A stretch of DNA of 64,000 nt from Bacillus sp. SD075 (lineage in GTDB: Bacteria > Bacillota > Bacilli > Bacillales > DSM-1321), in contig NZ_JADILK010000024.1 in the NCBI RefSeq assembly GCF_017355165.1, forward strand, positions 1-64,000, given 5' to 3'. The stretch's first letter is position 1. The number at the start of each line of letters is the position of its first letter. Below the pieces are notes generated by a model that did not search any database, was not told the DNA's origin, and worked only from the letters and a program-made list of their open reading frames with translations. The position numbers and the translations under genes were made by a program. Below are positions 27,319 through 35,874 of this stretch, piece after piece.

Positions 27319-27945
27319 ATGGGGACATGGATTGATATTTCACAACGCCTGGATGATAACGTTGCAGTTTGGCCTGGAGACACACCTTTCTCTTATAAAG
27401 TCAATTGGAGTAAAGAAGAAAGTGGTTCTGTCAATGTAGGCCAAATCAATATGAGTATCCACACGGGTACCCATATTGATGCACCTTTTCATTTTGATGA
27501 TGATGGAAAAAGAGTGATTGATTTGGATCTCGAATTATATATGGGAAATGCCCGGGTTATCCATTTACCAAAGAAGACAAGCATCGGAGTCGATGAATTA
27601 TCCAATATAGATCTACAAGGCGTTACCCGTCTGTTAATCCGGACGGATGCATGGGAGGATCGAAGTGTGTTTCCACAAACCATTCCTCCTATCCAACCGG
27701 AATTAGCGGCATATCTTTCGGAACACGGCGTTCGTCTTATTGGACTTGATTTACCATCAGTAGATCCATTGGATAGTAAAGAGCTAGCTGCCCACCATGA
27801 ACTTGCCGATCATGGAATTCACATTTTGGAAGGTCTTGTACTGGACGGTATCGAACCGGGGAATTATGAGTTGGCTGCCCTCCCCCTTCCATTAGTTGAA
27901 GCGGATGGAAGTCCGGTACGTGCTGTGTTGAAAAAGCTACCCTAA
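27319..27945 (+). CDS. kynB: kynurenine formamidase
   Basis: KynB hydrolyses N-formylkynurenine to kynurenine and formate. ATG 27319 is chosen because GGGGG sits seven bases upstream and 208 residues is the usual length; the frame opens earlier at 27271 without a ribosome site. The cyclase-family metal site is visible in SIHTGTHIDAPFHF, with VWPGDTPF early and GLDLPSVDPLDS and HILEGLVLDGI later. It ends the operon and is followed by a strong terminator. Confidence 0.93.
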   Translation: MGTWIDISQRLDDNVAVWPGDTPFSYKVNWSKEESGSVNVGQINMSIHTGTHIDAPFHFDDDGKRVIDLDLELYMGNARVIHLPKKTSIGVDELSNIDLQGVTRLLIRTDAWEDRSVFPQTIPPIQPELAAYLSEHGVRLIGLDLPSVDPLDSKELAAHHELADHGIHILEGLVLDGIEPGNYELAALPLPLVEADGSPVRAVLKKLP

Positions 27946-27968
27946 CATATAACGGTGTTGATATTGAA

Positions 27969-28014
27969 TAAAAAAACGAGCCAAATGAAAAAATGATTTG
28001 GCTTGTTTTTTTGT
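27969..28014 (+). terminator. terminator of the kyn operon
   Basis: AAAAAAACGAGCCAAAT pairs with ATTTGGCTTGTTTTTTT (one G-U) around a loop of about ten bases and ends in a T run. Confidence 0.9.
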
Positions 28015-28163
28015 TTCATTGAACATCGTATTTATTAGTCAAGTCAATTTCCCACCTCCGCCATTTGTTCTGAGATAATCATAACTATCAAATTTATCTC
28101 CCTAAACCAAGTACATCTATGTTATAATTTTCAGAATTCATCACTAAGAGTGGGGGTCCGAAT

Positions 28164-28796
28164 ATGGAAAACTTTTATTTGTTCATCATCATGTGCATAC
28201 TTCTCATCATCTTACCTGGTCCAGATACAGCAATAGCCACAAGGAACACCGTTACCGTGGGAACGTCGGGAGGCTTTAAAACGATGTTCGGCACATGCTG
28301 TGCCCTGCTTATCCATACATCAGCTGCCGTATTCGGACTTTCGGCAATCATTGTGAAATCCGCTTTACTATTTTCCATCTTCAAATATGTCGGTGCCGTT
28401 TACTTGGTATATCTAGGCTTCAAGACCTTATGGGGATTAAGGAATAAGCAAGTTGCCGCAGCGGCGGAAACGTCAGTCGAAAGTAAGTACGAAAACCAGT
28501 CTTGCTTTAAGCAAGGGTTCCTTACCAACCTCCTGAACCCTAAAGTGGCCGTCTTCTTTTTAACATTTCTGCCCCAGTTCGTGAATCCAGGAAATGATAC
28601 GTTTTTACCGTTCCTGATCATGGGCATAACGTATACCGTCCTAACTGCATTGTGGTTCGTATTTTATATCTATCTGCTGAACCAAATCAGTGCTTTTATG
28701 AAAAAACCTAGAACCCAAGCGATTTTCGAGGGTATAACCGGGACGGTCTTGATTGGTTTCGGAATAAAGCTAGCTTTGGAAAAAGCTCATAATTAA
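28164..28796 (+). CDS. LysE/RhtB-family amino-acid exporter
   Basis: The 210-residue protein has six membrane helices and the family start ILLIILPGPDTAIATRNTVT, with GFLTNLLNPKVAVFFLTFLP in the middle. Relatives export homoserine, threonine, leucine or lysine. It is just after the kyn operon but separated by a terminator and its own GGGGG ribosome site, so it is an independent gene. The substrate is unknown. Confidence 0.85.
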   Translation: MENFYLFIIMCILLIILPGPDTAIATRNTVTVGTSGGFKTMFGTCCALLIHTSAAVFGLSAIIVKSALLFSIFKYVGAVYLVYLGFKTLWGLRNKQVAAAAETSVESKYENQSCFKQGFLTNLLNPKVAVFFLTFLPQFVNPGNDTFLPFLIMGITYTVLTALWFVFYIYLLNQISAFMKKPRTQAIFEGITGTVLIGFGIKLALEKAHN

Positions 28797-28801
28797 TTAG
28801 A

Positions 28802-28853
28802 AACTGCACCCTAATCGTTAGACACCATCTAACAATTGGAGGTGCAGTTTTTA
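28802..28853 (+). terminator. terminator of the LysE-type gene
   Basis: AAACTGCACC (28802-28811) pairs with GGTGCAGTTT (28842-28851). An inner GTTAGA/TCTAAC pair extends the stem, and TTTTT follows. Confidence 0.85.
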
Positions 28854-28982
28854 TAGTAGTCTATTGGGGCTCTGATACAGGTGTAGGGTTTTAAGTACTT
28901 GCTGAGTCATATTACACTGAAAAAACATAAATTGGTGTTTTTATACAAGGAGAAAAAACATGCCCACTATCGAAGTTAGGAA

Positions 28983-29294
28983 ATGAAAGATATCGGATTA
29001 GGTTGACTTTCTTTCGCGCTATGTTTAATCGGAATATTGTTTACCTTTCAATTTGGCGATAAATCTTGCAAGGGGGATACTATTTTAAATAATATCGGAC
29101 TTAGCGCATGGGCACATGGAAATTCAGGTATTCATTATACCATGTTCTATTCGGCTATATTCTTCATCCCTCCTTTATAATTGGTCCTATTCATCCTGAT
29201 CATAGAGGAGCAAAAGCAGGGAAAATCATCTCAGGCCTCCCTATCCATTCTTATTGTTTCAGTACTACTGTCGATTATTTTCGATTTTGTTTAG
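28983..29294 (+). pseudogene. small membrane protein gene with two in-frame stops
   Basis: From ATG 28983 a 104-codon frame reads MKDIGLG, a TGA, LSFALCLIGILFTFQFGDKS and later HYTMFYSAIFFIPPL, a TAA, LVLFILIIEEQKQG and SILIVSVLLSIIFDFV before its TAG. Three hydrophobic segments separated by polar loops look like a real membrane protein. Both stops are single substitutions and there is no frameshift. No family is recognised. It explains most of the 28.86-29.39 kb gap. Confidence 0.5.
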
Positions 29295-29322
29295 GACCGC
29301 TGCTGAAAAAGGACAAATTAAA

Positions 29323-29355
29323 GGGTATGAGCCCAGTACTACCAAACTCATACCC
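29323..29355 (-). terminator. hairpin after the MBL hydrolase gene
   Basis: GGGTATGAG (29323-29331) and CTCATACCC (29347-29355) pair perfectly. On the - strand the hairpin is followed by TTTAATTTGTC, a modest T stretch. Confidence 0.6.
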
Positions 29356-29398
29356 AACCAACCTTTATAATAAAAGTGTTTAACTTTTTCTGTTCAAA

Positions 29399-30250
29399 TC
29401 ACTTAAGGTAACCATTCACGAAAAATCCAATCGTTTCGAGTTCGCCCTCCGTTAAATCCCGCTTTAATTCTTTAGCCAATTCTTGTTCCATTAAAGCTCG
29501 GTTTCCCTGATGTTCGATCACGGTTCTGGCACATTCTTTCATTAGCTTAAGCTCCGCCTCCATCTCCTGTCTCGTGCACGGCTGATCATGATGGGAGAGT
29601 ATATATGTTTCGGCATCATAGGCTTCAATTTTCTTGATGAGCAGTGATGCCTGTTCAGGCGTATAATTCCATTTTTCAGCATAAAGATTGGCATATAGGC
29701 AGTCCCCTAGAAATAATGTTTTTTCCTCTGGAACATAAATGATGCAGGAATCTTTGGCATGATCGCCGCCAACATGTTCGATGACACAGGTTATATTTCC
29801 GAGATCGATCTTCATCATTTTTTCAAAGATGATATCGGGCAGGGGGAAGGCAATCTCTCTATTCTCCCCATGTTCCAACTTGATTGCATCGGCGCAAAAG
29901 GGGATCTCATTCCCTTCTTCGACTCGTTGATCAAGTGCCTGATCTTCCCATGAAAGTTGCTGCATACCTTTAATGTCCGTGTATGTTTTTTCCTGACAAA
30001 TCACCGGAATCCCGATATTCTCCAGTCCGAATACATGGTCCCAGTGTGAATGGGTAAGAACGAGGAAATTCCCGCTTATATCATTCCGGAGCAATTCATC
30101 CTTAAAGAGCTGTGCATGCCGGGCAGAGTTACCGGCATCGATGATAAGCGTTTTCTTGTTTCCCTTAACGGCGGCAAGAACCGGGCGATCCGTTTCCTGA
30201 ACTGGCGGCAGGTAGACAATATGTTTCGATAGGTGCTGTAATGTTTGCAT
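29399..30250 (-). CDS. metallo-beta-lactamase-fold hydrolase
   Basis: ATG 30250 has AAGGAGA eight bases upstream and gives a 283-residue protein. The metal site HSHWDH is in FLVLTHSHWDHVFGLENI. A second His follows in IEHVGGDHAKDSCIIYVPE, the bridging Asp in LFLGDCLYANL, and a last His in YILSHHDQP. Metals are therefore likely bound. The substrate is unknown. A single gene with hairpins on both sides. Confidence 0.82.
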   Translation of the reverse strand: MQTLQHLSKHIVYLPPVQETDRPVLAAVKGNKKTLIIDAGNSARHAQLFKDELLRNDISGNFLVLTHSHWDHVFGLENIGIPVICQEKTYTDIKGMQQLSWEDQALDQRVEEGNEIPFCADAIKLEHGENREIAFPLPDIIFEKMMKIDLGNITCVIEHVGGDHAKDSCIIYVPEEKTLFLGDCLYANLYAEKWNYTPEQASLLIKKIEAYDAETYILSHHDQPCTRQEMEAELKLMKECARTVIEHQGNRALMEQELAKELKRDLTEGELETIGFFVNGYLK

Positions 30251-30340
30251 GATCCTATTCTCCTTGCGATGTATATTGATTTGCTTGCTCAAGTATAGCA
30301 AATTACCCATTCATTCATAAGATAATCTCCGCAAAAGGCT

Positions 30341-30374
30341 AAAAAGACAGCAAGCACCGTGATTGCTGTCTTTT
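30341..30374 (-). terminator. terminator of the phospholipase D-like gene
   Basis: AAAAAGACAGCAA and TTGCTGTCTTTT form a 12 bp stem, followed on the - strand by a T run. Confidence 0.85.
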
Positions 30375-30383
30375 CGTCATCAT

Positions 30384-31811
30384 TCAAATGAACCTATTCA
30401 AATATACCGTAACTTTCGAGAGGGCATTTAAAAAGGTGGCCTTAAAAAAAGACTCTTCCTTTTTCTGATCTTCAGGTGTTTCTATATATTTATTATTGTC
30501 CGCAACGAATGTACTATTTGAGATTTTTGACTCGATGGCTCCTGTCAACTGGGCTGCAAATTTTTCACTATCGATGACCACCATCGATTCTGTATTTAAA
30601 AAGGCAGATCGAGAATCCAAATTGTAGGAACCCACTGCACTTAATCGTTGATCATAGACCACCGATTTACCATGCAAAGAATAAGGCTTTGCATATTCAT
30701 AAAGCCTTGCGCCCGTCTCAACGATACGATCCCTAAGCCCCAAGTAACCCGAAAAAGCGATCACATTCGGGGTTGATTCCACCGAGTTGGTAAGTATGGT
30801 CCAATTAGCCTTTGAATCCATCTGCTTCGATACATATTCCGTCAAGGCTTCCGCGGGAACAATATAGGGACTTTGGATGAGTACCGATTGATTGGCATTC
30901 GCCGCAATATCCACTAGAGATCTCCACACAATTGGGTATTTATTGAAACGCTCGATTGGATTATGAATGAAGGACACTTTTTTAGTAGGTGTTGTAGCAT
31001 TGCTCCACTCGATGACTGGATTAACGAAATCGACTTCCGTTTGCAAAGCTTTGCTGTATTGATTCGCTAATGAATCTCTTTCACGTTTTCCTTTTTCCGT
31101 TTGCCTTTTCGAGAGGTCCGAAAAAACAACGCTCGTATACGGGTGGGACCATAATTCATTCAAATAGTCCTTCATTTCAACGATTACACTATCTTTCTCC
31201 TCTTTAGCATTGAAAATGAGTACATCCCTGTCATAGACAAAATTCCTCGGCGGCTCGCTTGCTAAATACTTATCGGCAATATTTCTCCCTCCGATGATGC
31301 CTAACTTTCCATCTACAGTGATGATCTTATCATGAAGGCGATTATGCCAGGTCCACGGTTTAAATGGTTTAAAGGTTTCGTAATATCTTAATTCAATGTT
31401 TTCATGTGAAGCCAATGCATAACGGGCACTGCTTAATTGACCTCTGAGTCCATGAGATAGTCCATCCAGAAGGATTCGGACTTTGACACCCCGGTCAGCA
31501 GCTTCGATCAAGGCTCCAAGAATAAGTTCGGTTGATTTGCCTTTTCCAAAAGCATAGTAGGCAATATCGATTGAATGCTGGGCTTCCTGGATCATTCGCA
31601 TTCGGGCGAGTCCCGATTCATAACCATCTTCGAGAAGCAGGACACGATCCACGCTTCCTTCCTTCTCTCCCATATATGCACTTACTTGATTAATCGGCCT
31701 GCCTTCTTCTTTTTCCACTTTTGGGAAAAGAAACACTGCCGTCACCACTACATAAAGCAAATATATTAGAAGAACGAGCAGAACTCCTTTAATTGCCGTT
31801 TTTACAGTCAT
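30384..31811 (-). CDS. phospholipase D-family protein, cardiolipin synthase-like
   Basis: ATG 31811 follows AGGAGGGG. The ~475-residue protein starts with one membrane helix (~7-28) and has two PLD active sites: HDKIITVD in LHDKIITVDGKLGIIGGRN and HGKSVVYD followed by GSYNLDSRSAFLNTES. Two HKD motifs in one chain behind an N-terminal anchor suggest cardiolipin synthesis or another phosphatidyl transfer at the membrane. The central region lacks a clear classic Cls layout, so a broader PLD call is safer. Confidence 0.8.
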   Translation of the reverse strand: MTVKTAIKGVLLVLLIYLLYVVVTAVFLFPKVEKEEGRPINQVSAYMGEKEGSVDRVLLLEDGYESGLARMRMIQEAQHSIDIAYYAFGKGKSTELILGALIEAADRGVKVRILLDGLSHGLRGQLSSARYALASHENIELRYYETFKPFKPWTWHNRLHDKIITVDGKLGIIGGRNIADKYLASEPPRNFVYDRDVLIFNAKEEKDSVIVEMKDYLNELWSHPYTSVVFSDLSKRQTEKGKRERDSLANQYSKALQTEVDFVNPVIEWSNATTPTKKVSFIHNPIERFNKYPIVWRSLVDIAANANQSVLIQSPYIVPAEALTEYVSKQMDSKANWTILTNSVESTPNVIAFSGYLGLRDRIVETGARLYEYAKPYSLHGKSVVYDQRLSAVGSYNLDSRSAFLNTESMVVIDSEKFAAQLTGAIESKISNSTFVADNNKYIETPEDQKKEESFFKATFLNALSKVTVYLNRFI

Positions 31812-32034
31812 TGAGCACTCCCCTCCTTTAAGCGATATTTTAATACTATTCGTAAGAAGCAAAGACTCTATTCAACATCCGCAAGCCTGATAAATCTGAC
31901 TAGATAGCGAGCGGGGCCATTTACCTGCCTGCAAGATCCTAAGCTGGAACTTGGGGCATTTATTTTCCTTTTAAATGTGACAAAGTGGTGAACATGAAAG
32001 CAGTTGCATAATATGATATAGAAGGAGGGATTTC

Positions 32035-32481
32035 ATGCTTAAACAACCTGATAGAATAAGTATCTTCAATTATTGTTTTGCATTAGGGGTGTCAGAAGTT
32101 TTCTTTTTATCCAGCTTTTATCTTTCCATTCTTGACGTTTCATTATTTGCGCTTGCTTTACCATTTTCCGCTTTATTTTTAATGTTCTCCTTGTACCTGT
32201 TCCTTCGAACGCACAAAGCAGCAAAGACTTTACCCAACCAAGAGGAACGCAGAAGGGAAATTCATGCATTCTATCATCAGTCTTTCGGGATTTTCACGAT
32301 CATTTTTTTCACCTTACTTTTGGTTGCACTAGCCTATATTCCCTTGCTGGAAAACGGAGGGCATTTCTATCTTCTTTATTGTTTACCTATGGCCTTGCTT
32401 TGTATGATCCCTATGATCGCATCTTATAAAGGAATGAAATTATTCAAACTGGAATCAGGCAGGAATTTAACGAAAATCTAA
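32035..32481 (+). CDS. 148-residue membrane protein, unknown
   Basis: AAGGAGGG before ATG 32035 is ideal. Four hydrophobic helices lie at about residues 12-30, 34-55, 80-105 and 110-130, with a basic loop between the second and third (HKAAKTLPNQEERRRE). The tail is basic. It stands alone. No family recognised; the start and length make it a convincing gene. Confidence 0.6.
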   Translation: MLKQPDRISIFNYCFALGVSEVFFLSSFYLSILDVSLFALALPFSALFLMFSLYLFLRTHKAAKTLPNQEERRREIHAFYHQSFGIFTIIFFTLLLVALAYIPLLENGGHFYLLYCLPMALLCMIPMIASYKGMKLFKLESGRNLTKI

Positions 32482-32577
32482 TTGATTTCACCAAAATCTT
32501 CGTAAATCCAAGAGCTCACCCAGGAAACTCTTGAAAGGACATAGTGAAACGAATCGATGCTCTTTCCATGTTTTTAG

Positions 32578-32607
32578 TTGAATGTATAGGTAAAATGAGG
32601 ATATAAT
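32578..32607 (+). promoter_or_regulatory. promoter of the candidate antitoxin RNA
   Basis: TTGAAT (32578-32583), an 18-base spacer and a perfect TATAAT (32602-32607), with no ORF behind it. It points straight into the stretch complementary to the toxin mRNA 3' half. Confidence 0.65.
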
Positions 32608-32613
32608 AATGAT

Positions 32614-32780
32614 AACTAACACATAAAAAAAAGACACTGGTTAAAACCAGCGTCTTAATGAACAGCAAAACTGCATAAAGAGCAGCGGCTTTCTGTGGTA
32701 AGTCAGTAGCTACTCGATCATGAAAGTAACCCTTTTCCTACATACATCTGGCCGGATGGTATGGAGGGGGTTACTTTTTT
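32614..32780 (+). ncRNA. candidate antisense antitoxin RNA (RatA-like)
   Basis: The + strand promoter at 32578-32607 and a + strand terminator (AAAGTAACCC 32723-32732 with GGGTTACTTT 32768-32777, an inner CATC/GATG pair, then TTTTTT) bound an RNA of about 165 bases with no reading frame. It is antisense to the last codons and whole 3' end of the small toxin gene read from the other strand. This is the convergent layout of TxpA/RatA in B. subtilis. Confidence 0.6.
32625..32656 (-). terminator. terminator of the toxin mRNA
   Basis: AAGACACTGGTT (32631-32642) pairs with AACCAGCGTCTT (32645-32656) with one mismatch, followed on the - strand by eight T. Confidence 0.8.
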
Positions 32781-32857
32781 AATGTAACCGCGATTACTGC
32801 GACGATTAAAGAGGCGAATGAAATCATTAGCATCAGTCCGTCCATAATAGAAATCAC
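32771..32857 (-). CDS. 28-residue holin-like toxin (TxpA/BsrG type)
   Basis: GTG 32857 follows AAAGGGGG eight bases upstream. The peptide is one hydrophobic helix, MISIMDGLMLMISFASLIVA, then VIAVTLKK. The pattern of a short start, LMLMISFASLI and a basic end matches the holin-like type I toxins (TxpA, BsrG, BsrE and related short peptides) that damage the membrane when free. The gene runs against a candidate antisense RNA. A TATAAT (32929-32924) is a possible toxin promoter, but its -35 box is weak. Too short for routine gene calls. Confidence 0.7.
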   Translation of the reverse strand: MISIMDGLMLMISFASLIVAVIAVTLKK

Positions 32858-33048
32858 CAGCGACACCCCCTTTCTGAAAAGGAGTGACCGCTGCCCACTA
32901 TACCAAATTGCTGTCCATTTACTATTATATCTGTATTCATCTGTTATTTATAGCTAAAAATGGATGTGTTTAGTCACCTTATTATATCCATGCTTTACAT
33001 AAAAAAAATCCCACATAAAGTGAGAACATTCTTTGCATGTATATCCAC

Positions 33049-33606
33049 TTATTGTTCCACTACACGGCCATCTTTATAAATGTGGAACCACCCAATCGTT
33101 CCTGTACCGCCTTGATCTATCCAATCTTTATTAGCTGCTTTATATTTGTAATATGATTTTCCTTTGCCATCTTTCAGCAATCTGCCATCACCGCTAAATA
33201 CGATCTTGTTACCCAGTTTCTTCTTCCCTAACACAATCGCGTCTTTCTCCGTGAACTGTTTTCTTTCCACCTTATTTTCATCTAAAGCAGCCCATGTCAG
33301 CGGTCCGACGATACCATCTGAAGCCAAGTTATGATCCACTTGAAACTCCCTAACGACATTTTGTGTTTGAGTACCGAAAATCCCATCAACACCCACAGTA
33401 TATTTAACATCTTTAAGGCTTTGCTGTAAGTCTCTTACATAACTCGAACGTGAGCCTTTCCTGAGGGTCGGGCGCGTCTCCGCCTTCGTTTCGATTTTCT
33501 CGGTTTGATTACCCTTTGAAGCTGCCTGGGTAATTGAAGTTCCCATTCCTAGAGGAGCTAACATGAGGGCAACTGTTGGAATCATGACCAATATTTTTTT
33601 CTTCAA
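33049..33606 (-). CDS. secreted peptidoglycan-binding domain protein
   Basis: TTG 33606 is chosen because GGAGG lies eight bases upstream; the longer frame begins on the ribosome site. A signal peptide ends near TSITQAASK (cleavage around residue 30). A PG_binding_1 domain follows (~45-110: LRKGSRSSYVRDLQQSLKDV, then DGIFGTQTQNVVREFQ and SDGIVGPLTWAAL). The C-terminal ~70 residues have a repeated GKSYYKYKAANKDWIDQGG style but no catalytic motif that I recognise. It probably binds the cell wall or spore cortex. A single gene. Confidence 0.78.
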   Translation of the reverse strand: MKKKILVMIPTVALMLAPLGMGTSITQAASKGNQTEKIETKAETRPTLRKGSRSSYVRDLQQSLKDVKYTVGVDGIFGTQTQNVVREFQVDHNLASDGIVGPLTWAALDENKVERKQFTEKDAIVLGKKKLGNKIVFSGDGRLLKDGKGKSYYKYKAANKDWIDQGGTGTIGWFHIYKDGRVVEQ

Positions 33607-33786
33607 ACATATAACCTCCAATCATATGATCACTCCTGCAGGTTTCTGACACCTCCTTTGGAGCCCATTCATTATAACGTATGGAGTTACTTTATTGGTG
33701 TTTTATTACTTTAATTATAAAAAATGGTAAATAGTATCCATTGTGTGCACAAAGTAAGCATATGATGGAAGTCCCGGTTTTTCAAT

Positions 33787-33824
33787 AAAATAAAACAATC
33801 CCAGAACGTGGATTGTTTTATTTT
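33787..33824 (-). terminator. strong hairpin terminator
   Basis: AAAATAAAACAATCC (33787-33801) and GGATTGTTTTATTTT (33810-33824) pair perfectly. It lies 13 bases past the stop of the small broken gene at 33838-33992, which suggests that gene was once expressed. Confidence 0.8.
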
Positions 33825-33837
33825 ATCGTTATTCTGC

Positions 33838-33992
33838 CTATTGTTGATACTGCCCTTGCATCCCAGTTCCCATTCCCATCAAGTTAGTGGCAAGCGGCAT
33901 CATATTTTTCTTTTTCCCGCCATTTCCACTCAACATTTGATAAGTGGCAATACCACTCCGACCGTAGCGTCAACCGGTAAACTTTCATCCAT
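33838..33992 (-). pseudogene. small glycine/methionine-rich protein gene with a frameshift
   Basis: ATG 33992, after AAGGTGAAGG, reads MDESLPVDATV. One base short of frame, it continues as SGIATYQMLSGNGGKKKN and MMPLATNLMGMGTGMQGQYQ to TAG 33838. Restored, it would be about 51 residues with a low-complexity Met/Gly/Gln tail, reminiscent of small spore or coat proteins; that is only an impression. A strong terminator follows directly. The + strand frame here is a shadow. Confidence 0.35.
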
Positions 33993-34242
33993 GCTTGCCT
34001 TCACCTTATTTTATATATTCCTGTTCATTCCCTGAACTCTAATATCTTGTTTATAAACACCAAAACAATTCGTAATAAAAATACGATTGAAAGGGCAAAT
34101 TCTTTCAGAAGGGATATTAGTACTCTTCGAATGGGCATTTCATTTTTATGCCGCAAAATCCAAATCGTTTATCATAAAGCATATTGACCTTTCTGAATAA
34201 AGAATGTTTAAAAAAGATATAAGATTATTGAGGTGAATATTC

Positions 34243-35016
34243 ATGCCAATGTTAGATGTGGACGGTGTTAGCTTGTATTATTCTGTTATGGGAAAAGGAG
34301 TTCCTATTGTTTTTATTCATCCTCCTGTACTGACCAGTGTGAATTTCCAATACCAAATGGAGGAATTATCCGAAGAATTCAAAGTTATCACTTTTGATAT
34401 TAGGGGGCACGGAAGAAGTCAATATTCAAGATTGCCAGTAACTTATCCCCTGATCATAGAAGATATCAAACATCTTTTGGATCATTTGAAAATAAAAAAA
34501 GCAATCATTTGCGGATACTCGACCGGCGGCTCTATTGTATTGGAATATTTGCTGAGTTGTGCCGATAGGGCTATAGGGGGCATTGTAATAGGTGGAATGT
34601 CAGAAGTGAGGGATAAATATTTAAAGCAAAAGATTTCTTTGGGAATATCACTTGCAAATAAAGACGCCGTTCCAATTCTTGCGCTTTCCATTTCATGGAG
34701 CAATTCAAATACCGAGAAGTTGTTCAACGAAATGTTTAATGAAGCCCTAAAAGGAGATGCCAGAAATATCGGGCAGTATTACCATTATAGTTTGCATTAT
34801 AACTGTACCCACAGGCTAGGGAAAATCAACCTGCCGATTTTACTGATCTATGGTAAAAAAGATAAACCATTCTATCATTACGCTAATTTATTGCATGAAA
34901 AATTACCATGTACGGAATTAAAATTCATTGACCATGCAAAGCATCAGATCCCTACAAAAGCGGCTAATGATTTAAATGAAAGTATAAAGCATTTTATCCA
35001 TACACAAACGGTTTGA
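34243..35016 (+). CDS. alpha/beta-fold hydrolase
   Basis: The 257-residue protein has the oxyanion region FIHPPVLTSVNFQYQ, DIRGHGRSQYS, the nucleophile elbow CGYSTGGSIVLEYL (Ser near 92), the acid in LLIYGKKDKPFYHY and the catalytic His in DHAKHQIPTKA. It is a complete triad of the general esterase/lipase or C-C hydrolase group. The substrate is unknown. The next gene begins about 30 bases later on the same strand, so they may be co-transcribed. Confidence 0.82.
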   Translation: MPMLDVDGVSLYYSVMGKGVPIVFIHPPVLTSVNFQYQMEELSEEFKVITFDIRGHGRSQYSRLPVTYPLIIEDIKHLLDHLKIKKAIICGYSTGGSIVLEYLLSCADRAIGGIVIGGMSEVRDKYLKQKISLGISLANKDAVPILALSISWSNSNTEKLFNEMFNEALKGDARNIGQYYHYSLHYNCTHRLGKINLPILLIYGKKDKPFYHYANLLHEKLPCTELKFIDHAKHQIPTKAANDLNESIKHFIHTQTV

Positions 35017-35050
35017 TTCTATCATTGATAAATTTAATGGAGTGAAAAAA

Positions 35051-35692
35051 TTGGGAAGAGATAAAAGTATAATGATTCATTTAATATTGCTATTGCTAGT
35101 CACTGCCGTTTTTATTTGGTCAGTTATTAAGCCTGAAGGCTACTTGATATGGACAATGGAAGTACTTCCTGCCGTGGTGTTTCTGATTTATGTAATGGCC
35201 ACATATAATAAATTCCGCCTCACTACATTATCCTATTTCGTTATTGCCGTTCTTTCAATAACCATGTTCATCGGTGCCCATTATACGTACTCAAAAGTCC
35301 CTCTATTTGATTGGCTAAAAGATCATTCCGATTTAAATCGGAACCACTATGACCGGTTTGGCCATTTCCTAAAAGGTTTATTTGCGATTGTGATTAGAGA
35401 AATAGTAATACGTAAAACCCATCTAACAAAAGGACCCTGGTTATTTGCTGTCACATTAAGTTTTGCCCTTGCCATTGGAGCCTTATATGAAATCATCGAA
35501 TGGATAGCTGCCATCATTTCAAAAGGCGGAAAGGCTTCAAATGAATTTTTAGGAACACAGGGTGATATTTGGGATGCACAATGGGATATGTCGTTAACCT
35601 TAATCGGCTCTATCCTTACATTGATCACCTTGTCCAAACTACATGACAAGCTGTTACGAAAAGTGAAAAACCGAGGAGAAAAAAAGCTGTAA
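35051..35692 (+). CDS. DUF2238/YjdF-type membrane protein
   Basis: About 213 residues with six to seven helices. The conserved polar blocks sit at membrane edges: NHYDRFGHFLKGLFAIVIRE, LYEIIEWIAA and FLGTQGDIWDAQWDM, the signature of the YjdF/DUF2238 family. The function is unknown; His, Asp and Glu at the same face suggest ion or lipid work. TTG 35051 has GGAG seven bases upstream; GTG 35042 is a rival start. The gene follows the hydrolase closely. Confidence 0.75.
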   Translation: MGRDKSIMIHLILLLLVTAVFIWSVIKPEGYLIWTMEVLPAVVFLIYVMATYNKFRLTTLSYFVIAVLSITMFIGAHYTYSKVPLFDWLKDHSDLNRNHYDRFGHFLKGLFAIVIREIVIRKTHLTKGPWLFAVTLSFALAIGALYEIIEWIAAIISKGGKASNEFLGTQGDIWDAQWDMSLTLIGSILTLITLSKLHDKLLRKVKNRGEKKL

Positions 35693-35785
35693 TTATGTGT
35701 CAGACCTAAAAACAAAAACGGTAAAGACTTAAAGGAATTACACTCTTCCACTTTCCTTTAACGAAAGGCTCTGAAAAACGATAAA

Positions 35786-35823
35786 TTTAAAAATAGTGAT
35801 CTATATAGATCACTATTTTTAAA
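35786..35823. terminator. perfect palindrome, bidirectional terminator
   Basis: TTTAAAAATAGTGATCTA reads as an exact inverted copy across 35804/35805, a 38-base palindrome with A and T runs at both ends. It lies about 90 bases past the DUF2238 gene. Confidence 0.75.
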
Positions 35824-35874
35824 TTAGAATCGGAATGAAACCAGACTACAGTTTTTTCTTTAAAAAACAATCCA

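Noticed and set aside
33808-34035. 75-codon frame on the + strand
   Set aside because: It is the reverse of a terminator and of the small broken gene on the - strand.
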